NCBI GenBank assembly: GCA_963747555.1
Contig: CAVVFZ010000014.1
Span: 124,001-188,000, forward strand
Reading direction: 5' to 3'
From: DUZB01 sp963747555
Lineage (GTDB): Bacteria > Desulfobacterota > DSM-4660 > Desulfatiglandales > Desulfatiglandaceae
DNA: 64,000 nucleotides
Shown: positions 33,742 through 43,510 of the stretch, piece by piece
How positions within the stretch are numbered: the stretch's first letter is position 1
How the letters are laid out: each line of letters begins with the position of its first letter
Notes under the pieces: model-generated
The model's input: only the letters and a program-made list of their open reading frames with translations
What the model was told of the DNA's origin: nothing
Databases searched by the model: none
Made by a program: the position numbers and the translations under genes

Positions 33742-34980
33742 GTGGATAAAAAGATATTCAAACTGCAGTTCGTGGTATTTGCACTGGTGACGGCGGCCTT
33801 CACCAATATTTATATCACCCAACCCATCCTGCCCGTCCTCCAGAATGAATTCAGGGTGTCTCCGGTACAGGTCTCTTTTACCATATCGGCCGTGCTATTG
33901 GGCATTGTCCTTTCGAATCTATTTTTTGGATTCTTGTCGGACCGGGTATCCATTCATCCCATCATCCTTGCGGGAGGGATCTGCGTTGCGTCTGGTGGGC
34001 TTATCTCCGCCCTGTCGCATAATTTTACGGTTCTGGTGGCGGCTCGGCTGTTTCAGGGCCTCTTTATCCCGGCCCTCACCACCAGTCTGGCAGCCTGGCT
34101 TGCCAGAACACTGCCCGGAAAACGGCTGAGCGTTGTCATGGGATCCTACATCTCGGCCACCATCCTTGGGGGACTTGGCGGGCGTCTGCTGGGCGGCTGG
34201 ATTCATTCCCCGCTTCACTGGCGGTATGCGTTTCTGTCCGCCTCCTTTTTTATTGTGGTTGCAACCATTCTTGCCCTGGTGGTGCTGCCCCGTACAAAGA
34301 AAAAGGGAACCCTGTCTCCAGGAATGGACGTCGGTTTTTTCTCCCTGTTGAAACGAAGGGACCTGTTGCTGATCTTTTGCTGCGGGGCCGGGGGGCTCCT
34401 GATCTTTTCCCCGGTTTTCAACTTCCTGCCTTATCGGCTGGCTGGCGCCCCCTTTTATTTCCGCACAGGGCTGATCACTTTGATCTATCTTGTTTATGTG
34501 TTGGGAATATTCCTGGGTCCTTTGGCAGGACGCTTCGGAAGTCGATTCGGGGGTGGAAATACCCTGATTGCCGGGACTTGTATCCTTGGCCTTTCCCTTG
34601 TTCTGTTGTTGATCCCGTCCATTGTTGCCGTTATTGCAGGACTTTTGGGGGTCTGTGCCGGATTTTTTACCATTCATGCCATGGCGGTCGGGTTGTTGAA
34701 CCAGAAACTCTCCAGCAGTCACGGGAAAGCCAATGCCCTCTATGTGCTCTTTTACTATGGCGGTGGATGGCTCGGTATAACGGGCGCCGGTTTTGCCTTT
34801 GAACAGGCCGGATGGAGGGGCGTTGTGGGCTTTGTTATGCTGTTTCTGACCATTCCATTCATCACGGGCTTTTTTGAAAAAAGATTGGATTTAGAGCGAT
34901 CCCGTGGGAAAAAGTTTCCTGAACGTAAACCCAATCTTTCTTCTCCTAAAAAACAGCATGGACCCGGCAATGTAATTTGA
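33742..34980 (+). CDS. MFS transporter
   Basis: 412-residue major facilitator with twelve hydrophobic segments. The first half shows ITQPILPVLQNEFRVSPVQ and the motif A-like loop GFLSDRVSIHPI, matching the YnfM/drug-efflux type. It starts at GTG 33742, 25 bp after the receiver gene, so they may be co-transcribed. The cytoplasmic tail after residue 385 is basic and short. Substrate not readable; export of a small organic compound is the usual role. Confidence 0.85.
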   Translation: MDKKIFKLQFVVFALVTAAFTNIYITQPILPVLQNEFRVSPVQVSFTISAVLLGIVLSNLFFGFLSDRVSIHPIILAGGICVASGGLISALSHNFTVLVAARLFQGLFIPALTTSLAAWLARTLPGKRLSVVMGSYISATILGGLGGRLLGGWIHSPLHWRYAFLSASFFIVVATILALVVLPRTKKKGTLSPGMDVGFFSLLKRRDLLLIFCCGAGGLLIFSPVFNFLPYRLAGAPFYFRTGLITLIYLVYVLGIFLGPLAGRFGSRFGGGNTLIAGTCILGLSLVLLLIPSIVAVIAGLLGVCAGFFTIHAMAVGLLNQKLSSSHGKANALYVLFYYGGGWLGITGAGFAFEQAGWRGVVGFVMLFLTIPFITGFFEKRLDLERSRGKKFPERKPNLSSPKKQHGPGNVI

Positions 34981-35102
34981 ATTCTTGCCAGGAAGATCTT
35001 ATTTTCAAAAAGCTCAACTTCTCTCCGACAAAGAGGAGCTGTTGGGTCCTGTAACCATTTTTGACCCGCAAACGATATCTGGGAATGAAAGGAGAATGGA
35101 AA

Positions 35103-35573
35103 ATGCTGAAAAAAGAAGTGTCATACGCAACGAGAGTTTGGGATCACTATGAGTTGTACCATCAATGCCTGTTTTTGATCCTGGGGCTTATCACATTGAT
35201 CGGTTTGACTTTTTCATCGGCCAAGGCGGAAAATACAACCCCGAAAATCCCATTCAAGAGTGTGGACGATCAGATGGCGATTTTGACGGAAAAGCTGAAG
35301 TTGACTCCGGAGCAGGTGGACCAGGTTCGCCCCATCATTCAAGACTTTTCAGAAAAACGACAAGCCCTGTTTGAAAAATATCAAGGGAAAGGGAGAGGAG
35401 CTTATAGAGATCTTTTTAGCGAGGCAAAAACCTTGAATGAAGAAATGAAAAGCAAACTCAAACCGATCCTTACAGCCGATCAGATAGAAGCCTACACAAA
35501 GCTTCGGGAGGAACAACGGTCGGAAATGCGCGAAGAACTGAAAAACCTAAGAAAAAGCCATACTGATCAATAG
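35103..35573 (+). CDS. Spy/CpxP-like periplasmic protein
   Basis: 156-residue protein with an N-terminal hydrophobic segment (CLFLILGLITLIGLTF, residues about 18-33) and likely cleavage after SSAKA. The mature part is helical and charged, with LTEKLKLTPEQVDQVRPI and a second ILTADQIEAYTKL, the LTxxQ pattern of Spy/CpxP-type proteins (the repeat is LTPEQ/LTADQ). Those proteins act as periplasmic chaperones or stress sensors. ATG 35103 follows AAAGGAG; earlier in-frame starts lack this. Confidence 0.68.
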   Translation: MLKKEVSYATRVWDHYELYHQCLFLILGLITLIGLTFSSAKAENTTPKIPFKSVDDQMAILTEKLKLTPEQVDQVRPIIQDFSEKRQALFEKYQGKGRGAYRDLFSEAKTLNEEMKSKLKPILTADQIEAYTKLREEQRSEMREELKNLRKSHTDQ

Positions 35574-35644
35574 GCGAAAACATGTGTAACTATAACAGCT
35601 TGGGCTATGGAAATCACACAGGGAAGCAAATATGCCGACCGGAT

Positions 35645-36382
35645 TCACGCAGTCAACTTGCGTGACCGGGAAAGAAAATCTTGTTCCTGGGCCACCATTT
35701 TATCCCGAATATCCAGCAAATGGGTCCGCATAAGCGTGATGGCTTTCGTCTCATCCCCGGCTGCAATGGCCTCCGTAATCGCTCCATGCATCCGGTCGTC
35801 ATGAAGATCGTACGTGCCGGGATTGATAACGAGGATGAACCGATTCACAAAATCCATGAAGCTGTCCATCATCAAAGCGTAGAATGAATTCCCGCTGAAA
35901 TGACCCAGCTTGCTGTGGAATTCCCGATGCAGGTCCTTGCGCTGTACGGGGCTGGATTCGGCTTTCTCCTTTGAAACCTGCTCACGCAGACTTGAGATCT
36001 GTTCTTCCGTAATATTTCTCAGAACAAGACGAATCACCTCAGGCTCGATGAGCAACCGGGCCTCGTACAACTGCTGGACAGTCATCCTCCGAAGCCGGAC
36101 CATATCGATGAACTGTTCGCCGAAAGACATGCTGTCCAAATGGGTGACAAAGGGACCGCCTTTCGGTCCTCTCCGGATTTCAATCAGACCTTTCGACTTG
36201 AGTTCCTTCAATGCTTCCCTGATGACCACGCGGCTGACACCGAACTGTTCCACCATCTGCTTTTCAATGGGCAGGGCATCGCCCGGTCCGTAATCTCCTC
36301 TGAGAATCGAATCCTTTATTCTTGCCGCCACCTCGTCCGTGAGGCTCGACGATCGGTTGATTTGAGAATAATTATCCGCCAT
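35645..36382 (-). CDS. GntR-family regulator, FadR (FCD) subfamily
   Basis: 245-residue repressor or activator. The winged helix (residues about 12-80) includes LPIEKQMVEQFGVSRVVIREALKEL; the C-terminal FCD sensor domain runs to about 230 and should bind a carboxylate through metal. It is divergent from the Lpd-like gene at 36734, with a 350-bp shared control region, so it probably controls the 36.7-43.5 kb cluster. Near-palindromic A/T-rich sites (TATATATCATGTATA near 36480; ATGTATTATATATCAT near 36660) are operator candidates. Confidence 0.88.
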   Translation of the reverse strand: MADNYSQINRSSSLTDEVAARIKDSILRGDYGPGDALPIEKQMVEQFGVSRVVIREALKELKSKGLIEIRRGPKGGPFVTHLDSMSFGEQFIDMVRLRRMTVQQLYEARLLIEPEVIRLVLRNITEEQISSLREQVSKEKAESSPVQRKDLHREFHSKLGHFSGNSFYALMMDSFMDFVNRFILVINPGTYDLHDDRMHGAITEAIAAGDETKAITLMRTHLLDIRDKMVAQEQDFLSRSRKLTA

Positions 36383-36638
36383 CGCATTTTACCTTATATG
36401 GGCCTTGCCCGATTACGGGGACGGTCGACCCCGTGCGCCGCTTGGTCTGGATGAAAAATAGAACCTTCATAAATATAGTATATATCATGTATAGCCTGTA
36501 TGAAATGCAGTGTCAAGGGGGTTGTCTTGTGGATTCAACAGAGTGCCTTCTCCAATTACCGGCTTTGAATGGAAGTAAATACCTTTTTAATGGACTCCGG
36601 CGGGATTTCATTTGTAGATTCTCAAGATCAAAAAGCGC

Positions 36639-36676
36639 TTGACACCGAATTTTAATATTATGTATTATATATCATC
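36639..36676 (+). promoter_or_regulatory. Promoter and possible GntR operator ahead of the Lpd-like gene
   Basis: TTGACA (36639-36644), 18-base spacer, TATTAT (36663-36668). The -10 region is embedded in ATGTATTATATATCAT (36660-36675), an imperfect palindrome of the kind bound by FadR-type GntR proteins. The rest of the 36383-36733 gap shows no gene. Confidence 0.55.
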
Positions 36677-36733
36677 AAAAGCATCTGAATATTGTGAAAC
36701 AGATTCAGATGCAGAGACAAGGAGCTAAAAATC

Positions 36734-38116
36734 ATGGATACCTACGACGTAATTGTCATCGGCGGCGGCCCCGGTGGGTATGTGGCGGCGGTACACGCCG
36801 CTCAGTTGGGCATAAAAACGGCCCTGGTGGAAAAAGAAGCCCTTGGCGGAACGTGCCTGAACTGGGGATGCATACCCACAAAATCGCTGTTGCGAAACGC
36901 TGAAGTCATTCACCTGCTGGGCCGAGGCCGTGCTTTTGGTTTTTCCTTTGACAACCTGGTGGTGGATTACGCTTCGGCCCACAAGCGAAGTCGTCAAGTG
37001 GTGATGCGCCAGAACCGCCGCGTCACGGCGCTCATGAAGAGCAGCGGGGTGACCATCTACGAGGGAAAGGCAAGCTTTTTAGACGCTGAAACGCTCACCG
37101 TGGCGCCATCCGGCGCCAGCCTTCGTGCCGGACACATCATCATTGCCACGGGCTCCGAAAGTCGCCAACTCCCCGATTGTCCCTTTGACGGGGATAAAAT
37201 CATCAATTTCCGCAACGCCCTGGAAATGACGGAAACGCCCGAATCGGCGGTTATCGTGGGGGCCGGGCCCATAGGCATGGAGTTCGCAACCCTGTGGAAC
37301 CGATACGGCTGCCGTGTGACGGTGGTGGAGCTCATGGCCCATGCGCTTCCTTTCGAAGACGAAGAGATCAGTGTCGAAGCGGAAAAGCAGTTTAAACGAA
37401 GCGGCATCACCATAAAGATCAAGACAGCCGTGGAGGCCGTCAAACCAGCGGCCCAAGGCGTGGCAGTAACCGTAAGGACCGGGGATACCAGTGAAAAGCT
37501 CACCGTGGACAAGGTGCTGGTGGCCATCGGTTTCACACCAAACTGCACATCACTGGATCTGGACAAAGCCGGTGTTCTAATTTCAAAAGGCGCTATTCAG
37601 GTTGATGAGACCATGCATACCAACATGCCCCATATTCTTGCCATCGGTGATGTGAATGGCAAGATGGGTCTGGCGCACGTGGCCTCGGCCCAGGGAATGA
37701 TTGCCGCGGAAACCATCGCGGGCAGAGCTACCATACCTCTCAATTATACTGATATTCCACGATGCACCTATGCCCATCCGGAAGTGGCGTCAGTGGGACT
37801 TACCGAGGCCCGAGCCCGCGAGATGGGCCATGAGGTAATCACCGTCGTCTGTCCATTCGCGGGAAACGGCAAGGCGGTAGCCATGGATGACAACAGCGGG
37901 TTTGCCAAGGTTGTAGCCGAGTCCAAGAGCAAAAAGATCCTGGGCGTACACCTGGTGGGAGGGCATGTCACCGAACTGGTGGCGGGCGCCACGGGCATGA
38001 TTGCGCTGGGAGCGACCGCCGAGCAGTGGGCGGATACGGTGCATCCACACCCCACGCTCAGCGAAGCACTCATGGAGGCGGCCCAGGCACTTTGCGGTCG
38101 TGCGATTCATCTTTAA
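36734..38116 (+). CDS. lpdA: Dihydrolipoamide dehydrogenase-family flavoprotein
   Basis: 460-residue FAD/NAD disulfide oxidoreductase. FAD motif VIGGGPGGYVAA at the start, redox disulfide GGTCLNWGCIPTKS (about residue 37-50), NAD motif VGAGPIGMEFATLW near 177, ILAIGDVNG near 300, and C-terminal HPHPTLSEALMEA with the catalytic His-Glu pair. No 2-oxo acid dehydrogenase E1/E2 genes lie near, so its partner may be a glycine cleavage or other lipoyl protein elsewhere, or another thiol. ATG 36734 follows AAGGAGC. Confidence 0.9.
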   Translation: MDTYDVIVIGGGPGGYVAAVHAAQLGIKTALVEKEALGGTCLNWGCIPTKSLLRNAEVIHLLGRGRAFGFSFDNLVVDYASAHKRSRQVVMRQNRRVTALMKSSGVTIYEGKASFLDAETLTVAPSGASLRAGHIIIATGSESRQLPDCPFDGDKIINFRNALEMTETPESAVIVGAGPIGMEFATLWNRYGCRVTVVELMAHALPFEDEEISVEAEKQFKRSGITIKIKTAVEAVKPAAQGVAVTVRTGDTSEKLTVDKVLVAIGFTPNCTSLDLDKAGVLISKGAIQVDETMHTNMPHILAIGDVNGKMGLAHVASAQGMIAAETIAGRATIPLNYTDIPRCTYAHPEVASVGLTEARAREMGHEVITVVCPFAGNGKAVAMDDNSGFAKVVAESKSKKILGVHLVGGHVTELVAGATGMIALGATAEQWADTVHPHPTLSEALMEAAQALCGRAIHL

Positions 38117-38186
38117 CGGTTCGCTTCCAGCAGTTGGTCGTTAGCTTTTGACTTTTGGCAAAATCCAAATAAACGGGGAACATGAA

Positions 38187-39023
38187 ATGACTCACCAGAT
38201 ATTCAGCGCCACGGGTTGTGCCAGGTGCAACATCACCAAACGCTTCATGAAGGAAAACGGCATCGATTACGAGGAATACGACTTCAAAGCCGATGGCAAG
38301 GATACCTTTGCAAAGTTTTACCGGGCCCATCGCGGGGACATTTACCGGGACAAGGATGGTGTGGAATTTCCGATATATACCGATGGTCGGGTGATCCGCC
38401 AGGGGGTCAGCGTGGTGATCGGTCATCTTATCGCGGGCGACGGTCTTGACGGGTTTATCGGCCGAAGCGCCCTTCACGGCGACTGGATCGACGGTTTGAA
38501 CATCTCGGGCGGTGACCCATCCCGGACAGAAGAACTGTTGCAGGTGATGGCTTATTTAAAGCAGAACGGCCTGAAGACCCTGCTGACCACCGACGGCCAC
38601 AATTCCGCGGTGCTGAGGGCCGTCCAGGAAAAAAATCTGGGCGATCAGATCATTATGGAGGTGAAGGGGCCGGCTAAGTTGTACGAAGCGCTGACAGGGA
38701 AAATCATTACACCCGATGAATTAAAAGCTTCCATCAGCCTCGTGGCACAGTTTCCGAATTACCGGTTTTACACCACGCTGGCGCCGCTGGTTGAAAAGGA
38801 TGGCACCATCCGCTTCATCACGCCGGAGGAAATCGGCGAAACCGCCAAAACCATTGAAGCGGCTACGGGCTCAAAGAAACACCCCTATGAACTGAGGTCC
38901 TTTGATCCGGCCATGGCGGCGGATGTTCGGCTTAAGTCTCAAGAACCGCTGCCCTCCAGTGCACTTTTCAAATACCGGACCGCCGCAAGACGATACATGG
39001 TGATGACGGAAATCGCAAAATAA
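38187..39023 (+). CDS. Glutaredoxin domain fused to a radical-SAM-like barrel lacking cluster cysteines
   Basis: 278-residue protein. Residues 1-85 look like a glutaredoxin (FSATGCARCNITKRFM with CxxC; VEFPIYTDGRVIRQG as the thioredoxin-fold cis-Pro segment). Residues about 100-265 resemble part of a radical SAM activase barrel (DGLNISGGDPSRTEELLQVM, LKTLLTTDGHN, FYTTLAPLV). The only cysteines are the two of the CxxC, so no [4Fe-4S] can be bound by the usual motif. Start ATG 38187 after ACGGGGA. It may use the disulfide with the Lpd-like protein upstream; that is inference. Confidence 0.65.
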   Translation: MTHQIFSATGCARCNITKRFMKENGIDYEEYDFKADGKDTFAKFYRAHRGDIYRDKDGVEFPIYTDGRVIRQGVSVVIGHLIAGDGLDGFIGRSALHGDWIDGLNISGGDPSRTEELLQVMAYLKQNGLKTLLTTDGHNSAVLRAVQEKNLGDQIIMEVKGPAKLYEALTGKIITPDELKASISLVAQFPNYRFYTTLAPLVEKDGTIRFITPEEIGETAKTIEAATGSKKHPYELRSFDPAMAADVRLKSQEPLPSSALFKYRTAARRYMVMTEIAK

Positions 39024-39048
39024 TCTTTATAGAAAAGGAGACTAATCG

Positions 39049-40494
39049 ATGGGTACCCCGACAATCTACCCCACCGGCGCAACCCTTTTTGACCCGGACA
39101 AATGCTGGAATGGCTACACGCTTTTTATTGCCCGGGAGACTGGGCCGACACTGGTGGACATGAACGGTAATGTGGTTCATCTCTGGAAAGGGCTTCACGG
39201 TTTTCCCGCCAAGCTGCTGCCGGGCGGCCAGGTGATGGCAAGTCTCGGAGCGCGGAGCCCCAAGTACGGCTTTATGGACTATACCGATGTAGTGCAGGTG
39301 GACTGGGACGGTAATGTGGTCTGGAAGTTCGACCAGTATGAATTTATTGAAGACCCCGGACAGGAAGGCATGTGGATGGCCCGGCAGCACCATGATTACC
39401 AGCGGGAAGGGAATCCCGTGGGGTATTACGCACCGGGTCTCGACCCAAAGGTGGAAGGCGGCAATACCCTTATTCTGGGACATAAAGATGTAAACGATAC
39501 CCGGATCAGCGACAAACCGCTGCTGGATGATGTGATTTATGAAGTAAACTGGGACGGAGACATCATCTGGGAATGGGTATGCAGTGAACACTTTGACGAA
39601 ATAGATTTCAGCGAGGCGGCCCGCAATGCGTATGTGTCGCAATCCCACCATGGTGGTGGGAGAAGGGCAAATCGGCGACTGGATGCACATGAACAGCGTG
39701 TCAACCCTGGGGCCCAATCGATGGTTTGATGAAGGCGATAAGCGGTTCCATCCGGACAACATCATCTGGGATGGACGTCAAGACCAACATCATCGCCATT
39801 ACCGACAAGGAAAGCGGCAAAATTGTGTGGCAGGTCGGCCCGGATTATGATCGGAATCCGGCGCTCAGGGAGATCGGGTGGATTATCGGTCAGCATCATG
39901 CCCACATGATTCCCCGAGGACTGCCGGGAGAGGGGAACATCCTGGTTTTTGACAATGGCGGATTTGCAGGGATACGGTTCGCCCAATCCGGGAGCGCCGA
40001 CAGGTCACAATGATGCCCTCAGAGATTATTCACGCATCATCGAGTTCGATCCGGTTACCCTTAAAGTGGTTTGGCAATACAGCTATGTGGAAGCAGGTTA
40101 TCTGCCCAAAATGAACAACAGCGATTTTTATTCGCCGCTCATCAGTTCGGCCCAGCGCCTGCCCAACGGCAACACGCTGATCACCGAAGGCTCCCTGGGA
40201 CGTATCTTTGAGGTCACCAAAAGATATGAAATCGTTTGGGAATACATCAGCCCTTACTATGGCATCAACAATAATGCCAACTTCGTTTACCGGGCCTATC
40301 GGGTCCCCTACGAATGGGTGCCGCAATTGGAAAGGCCCGAAGAAAAGGAGATCCCAAAACTGGACAGAAGCCGGTTCCGGGTTCCGGGGGCCGAGTGGAA
40401 ACCTGAAGAGGGCGTGGTTGAAGTGGAAGGCACCCTCCCTTACCCGGGGCCACAGCTTTGCGTATCCGAAGTGGATGAGCCGGAGGATGAATGA
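39049..40494 (+). pseudogene. Aryl-sulfotransferase (ASST)-like protein, three frame breaks
   Basis: Read through three shifts, this gives a ~480-residue beta-propeller protein like PAPS-independent aryl-sulfate sulfotransferases or their paralogues (LVDMNGNVVHLWKG, VVQVDWDGNVVWKFD, YEVNWDGDIIWEW, QHHAHMIPRG, LPNGNTLITEGSLGRIFEV). Each break is corrected by removing one base: near 39637 (AYV to RNPTMVVGEG), 39773 (NIIWD to VKTNIIAITD) and 39970 (DNGGFAG to YGSPNPG). No signal peptide is seen. Either sequence errors or a decayed gene. ATG 39049 follows AAGGAG. Confidence 0.72.
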
Positions 40495-40561
40495 GCCGCC
40501 CAAACGCTGTGTTTATAAGCCTTCAAGGGAAAATAAACCTTCAAAACGGGAGAATCAAAAG

Positions 40562-41589
40562 ATGAAAAGAAAACAATTGATGATCGCCATGGGATTATTC
40601 TTAGGCACCTTTTTTCTGAGCAGCTTCAGCCAATGCCCTGAACTTGCGTTTTAACGTGATGTACGGCCCCAAACACCCCCTCTGCAAGCAGGCGTTCGTT
40701 CCCTGGGCCAACGAGGTGAAAAAGGTGACGAACGGCCGCGTAAAAGTCACCATGTTCTATTCCAACGCCCTGTTCAAGCCCAAGGATGCGCTGGATGCCA
40801 TTTCCTCGCGAGTTGGTGATATCGGCATCGTGCTGCCCGTCTATGCAAGCGAGTCGATTGATTCTGAACTCGGTTATGGATCAACCCATGGTGGCGGGAG
40901 AAAAGGCGCTTAAAAACAGCGAAGTTCTCTGGGATCTGTATCAATCGACCCCTGAAATGCAGAATGAACTGAAAGACGTGAAGGTCTTGTGGAGCTATAT
41001 GAACCCGGCGTTTCAGCTCCATTTCACCAAGAAAAAGGTCGAGAACTTAAAAGAGCTTCAAAATGTGGTTATCAGCGCCGGCGGCGCGACCCAGACCCAG
41101 ATCCTTAGGCTTCTGGGCGCCTCCCCGGAGGCCATGCCCATGGTGGATGTGTTTCTTGCCATGCAAAAAGGTGTGGTGGAAGGCTGTTTTCTGCCCTATG
41201 CCCCCCTGCGGACTCAGAAAATCGCTGATCTGACACGGTTTCACACCAATGCCAACCTGATGGCCGTATCTTTCTTTATTACGATCAACAAAGGCGCCTG
41301 GGACAAAATATCCCCCGAAGACAGAAAGGCCATCGAAGCCATCAGCGGTCTTGTGGCCGCCCGGAAAAGCGGGCAGGTATTTGATGCAGCCCAGGAAAAG
41401 GATGTGGCCTGGATGGCAAAGAAAGGCGATCAGTTCTATACTCTTTCAGCTGACCAGAAGCAGTTGTGGGCCGAAAAGGTCGCTCCCGTTCGGGAGAAAT
41501 GGGTTCAGGAAGCCAAAGAGAAAGGGTATGCCGCTTCTGATAAATTGCTCGAAAAGGCGCTTGCTCTCATGGCTGAAAAGAAACAGTAG
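40562..41589 (+). pseudogene. dctP: TRAP transporter substrate-binding protein (DctP family), two frame breaks
   Basis: Signal peptide MKRKQLMIAMGLFLGTFF begins at 40562. Removing one base near 40620 links it to ASANA-LNLRFNVMYGPKHPL, and another near 40865 links YASES to LNSVMDQPMVAGEK and the rest (ends 41589). The joined product, ~341 residues, has the DctP fold features (EVKKVTNGRVKVTMF, ISAGGATQTQ, VEGCFLPYAPL). Carboxylates are the usual ligands. It sits between the ASST-like gene and dctQM, so a matched uptake system is expected. Confidence 0.8.
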
Positions 41590-41615
41590 ACACTGAACGG
41601 AGCAAGGAGGAACCC

Positions 41616-42185
41616 ATGTCATTTATAGAACATGTCGAAGGCTTTGAAAAACGCATCGAACCTGTGGCCCGATATCTCAATGCTGCCGGTGCCTTTACCT
41701 CCTTGCTCATGGTCATTCTGGTAACCGCCCATGTCATCAGCCGGGCGGTGTTCAAGCAGCCATTGGTGGGAACGGTGGAGCTTGAAGAGCTGATGATCGT
41801 CATACTGGTGTTCTGCGGCATCGCCTATACGCAGATCACCGGGAATCACATCTCCGTGGACTTCATCACCGCCCGCCTGCCGAAAGGGGCGCAAGCGGTT
41901 CTGGCTACCGCCACATCCCTGGTGCAGGGGCTGTTCTTCATGATCCTCACCTGGCAAAGCCTGGTCCAATCCATCACCCGCTCTGAATGACGGAACCGCC
42001 ACTTTTGATCTGCGGATGCCGCTGTTCTGGGTCATGTGGATCATTTGTTTGGGCTTTTTCCTTTTCGGGATCAGCACCCTGACCGAATTTCTGAAAAATG
42101 CGTACCACTCGCGCCACCAACGGTCATCCTTTTGCAACCTTTGTGGCCATTTTGTTTTCCGTTTTGCTGGTGGTCCTGCCCGTTC
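41616..42185 (+). pseudogene. dctQ: TRAP transporter small permease (DctQ family), broken frame
   Basis: The intact part (41616-41990) encodes three helices including LMVILVTAHVISRAVF and EELMIVILVFCGIAYTQ. Removing one G near 41987 gives GTATFDLRMPLFWVMWIICL and a fourth helix; a further shift near 42105 would add ATNGHPFATFVAILFSVLLV, a possible fifth helix, before dctM. The gene starts after GCAAGGAGG. It pairs with DctM in a sodium-driven carboxylate importer. Confidence 0.7.
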
Positions 42186-43499
42186 ATGGGAATGGAGATG
42201 GAAATAGAACTGGGCCAGTATTTCGGTATTATCGCGCTTTTGATTTTTCTTTTTTCCGGCATGTTGATCGGCGCGGCCCTGGGGTTTCTGGGATTTTTCG
42301 GGATGGCCTTTTTGTTCGGCCCCGATTCCGGCCTGGGTCTTTTAAGAACTGTTCCCTACGCCATGACCGCCTCCTATTCCCTCTGCGTGATCCCCTTTTT
42401 TATCCTCATGGGTGAATTGTGTTTTCAATCGGGATTGAGCGAAAAACTCTATCAGGCGGCCTACAAGTGGGTGGGTCGATTCCGGGGCGGTCTTTCCATG
42501 GCCACGGTGCTGGCCTGCGGCGCCTTTTCCGCCGTCAGCGGATCATCCCTGGCCACCGCCGCCACCATGGGGGCCGTGTCTCTGCCTGAAATGAAACGGT
42601 ACAAATACGCCGATACCCTGGCCACCGGCTCCATTGCCGCGGGCGGCACCATCGGCATCCTGATTCCGCCCAGCGTGGTGCTGATCATCTATGGCATATT
42701 GACGGAGGTTTCCATTGCGGAGCTATTTTTCGCGGGCATTATCCCCGGATTGCTTTCTTTGGTCTATTACATCATCGCCATAATGATCTGGACAAGGATA
42801 AACCCCGAAGTGGGACCCGCGGGTCCCCGGTTCCCCCTGCGGGAGCGGGTGAAATCCCTGAGGGATACCTGGGAGGTGTTGTGCCTGTTTGCGCTGATTA
42901 TGGGAGGGATTTACGGGGGTCTATTTACGCCTACCGAAGCCGGCGCCATCGGGGCCACGGGCGCATTGGTATTTGGCCTCATCCGCCGGAGGATCACCGG
43001 AAAGAACCTGTTCAGCGCCCTGCTGGCCACGGGCCGGACCACCTCCATGGTGTTTCTGATCGTCATCGGTACAGCCATTTACGGGTATTTTCTCACCTCC
43101 ACCCAGCTTCCCATGGATTTGGCCAATTATGCCACCAGTCTTCCCATATCCCCCATGGCCATCATCGGCGCCATCGTCCTGATCTGTTTCGGGCTGGGTT
43201 GCATCATGGGCACCCTGCCGCTGGTTTTCATCACGGTTCCCATTTTTGCGCCCGTGGTGGAAACCCTCGGTTTTGATCTGATCTGGTTCGGGATCATTGT
43301 CGTGGTCATCTCCGAGATCGGCATGATTACCCCTCCGGTCGGAATCAATGTCTACATCATGAAAGGCATCGCCGACGATGTGCCGCTTTCGACCATCTTC
43401 AGGGGAATCTTTCCTTTTCTGTTAGCCGACTTCGCACGTCTTTTCACATTGATCGCCTTTCCCGCGGTATCATTGTTCCTTCCCCAGCTATTGCGATGA
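42186..43499 (+). CDS. dctM: TRAP transporter large permease (DctM family)
   Basis: 437-residue membrane protein with about 12 hydrophobic segments; intact. Seen: LIFLFSGMLIGAALGF, SGSSLATAATMGAVSLPEM, GGTIGILIPPSVVLIIYG, PTEAGAIGATGAL, and VGINVYIMKGIADDVPLS near the end, all DctM landmarks. The frame opens at 42036 inside dctQ, but ATG 42186 (or 42192, 42198) starts directly before the first helix. The contrast between an intact dctM and broken dctP/dctQ is notable. Confidence 0.9.
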   Translation: MGMEMEIELGQYFGIIALLIFLFSGMLIGAALGFLGFFGMAFLFGPDSGLGLLRTVPYAMTASYSLCVIPFFILMGELCFQSGLSEKLYQAAYKWVGRFRGGLSMATVLACGAFSAVSGSSLATAATMGAVSLPEMKRYKYADTLATGSIAAGGTIGILIPPSVVLIIYGILTEVSIAELFFAGIIPGLLSLVYYIIAIMIWTRINPEVGPAGPRFPLRERVKSLRDTWEVLCLFALIMGGIYGGLFTPTEAGAIGATGALVFGLIRRRITGKNLFSALLATGRTTSMVFLIVIGTAIYGYFLTSTQLPMDLANYATSLPISPMAIIGAIVLICFGLGCIMGTLPLVFITVPIFAPVVETLGFDLIWFGIIVVVISEIGMITPPVGINVYIMKGIADDVPLSTIFRGIFPFLLADFARLFTLIAFPAVSLFLPQLLR

Positions 43500-43510
43500 G
43501 ATAATGTATG

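Noticed and set aside
36734..38116. Calling the flavoprotein mercuric or glutathione reductase
   Set aside because: GGTCLNWGCIPTK and the C-terminal HPHPT region fit dihydrolipoamide dehydrogenase; no MerA N-terminal or C-terminal cysteine pair.
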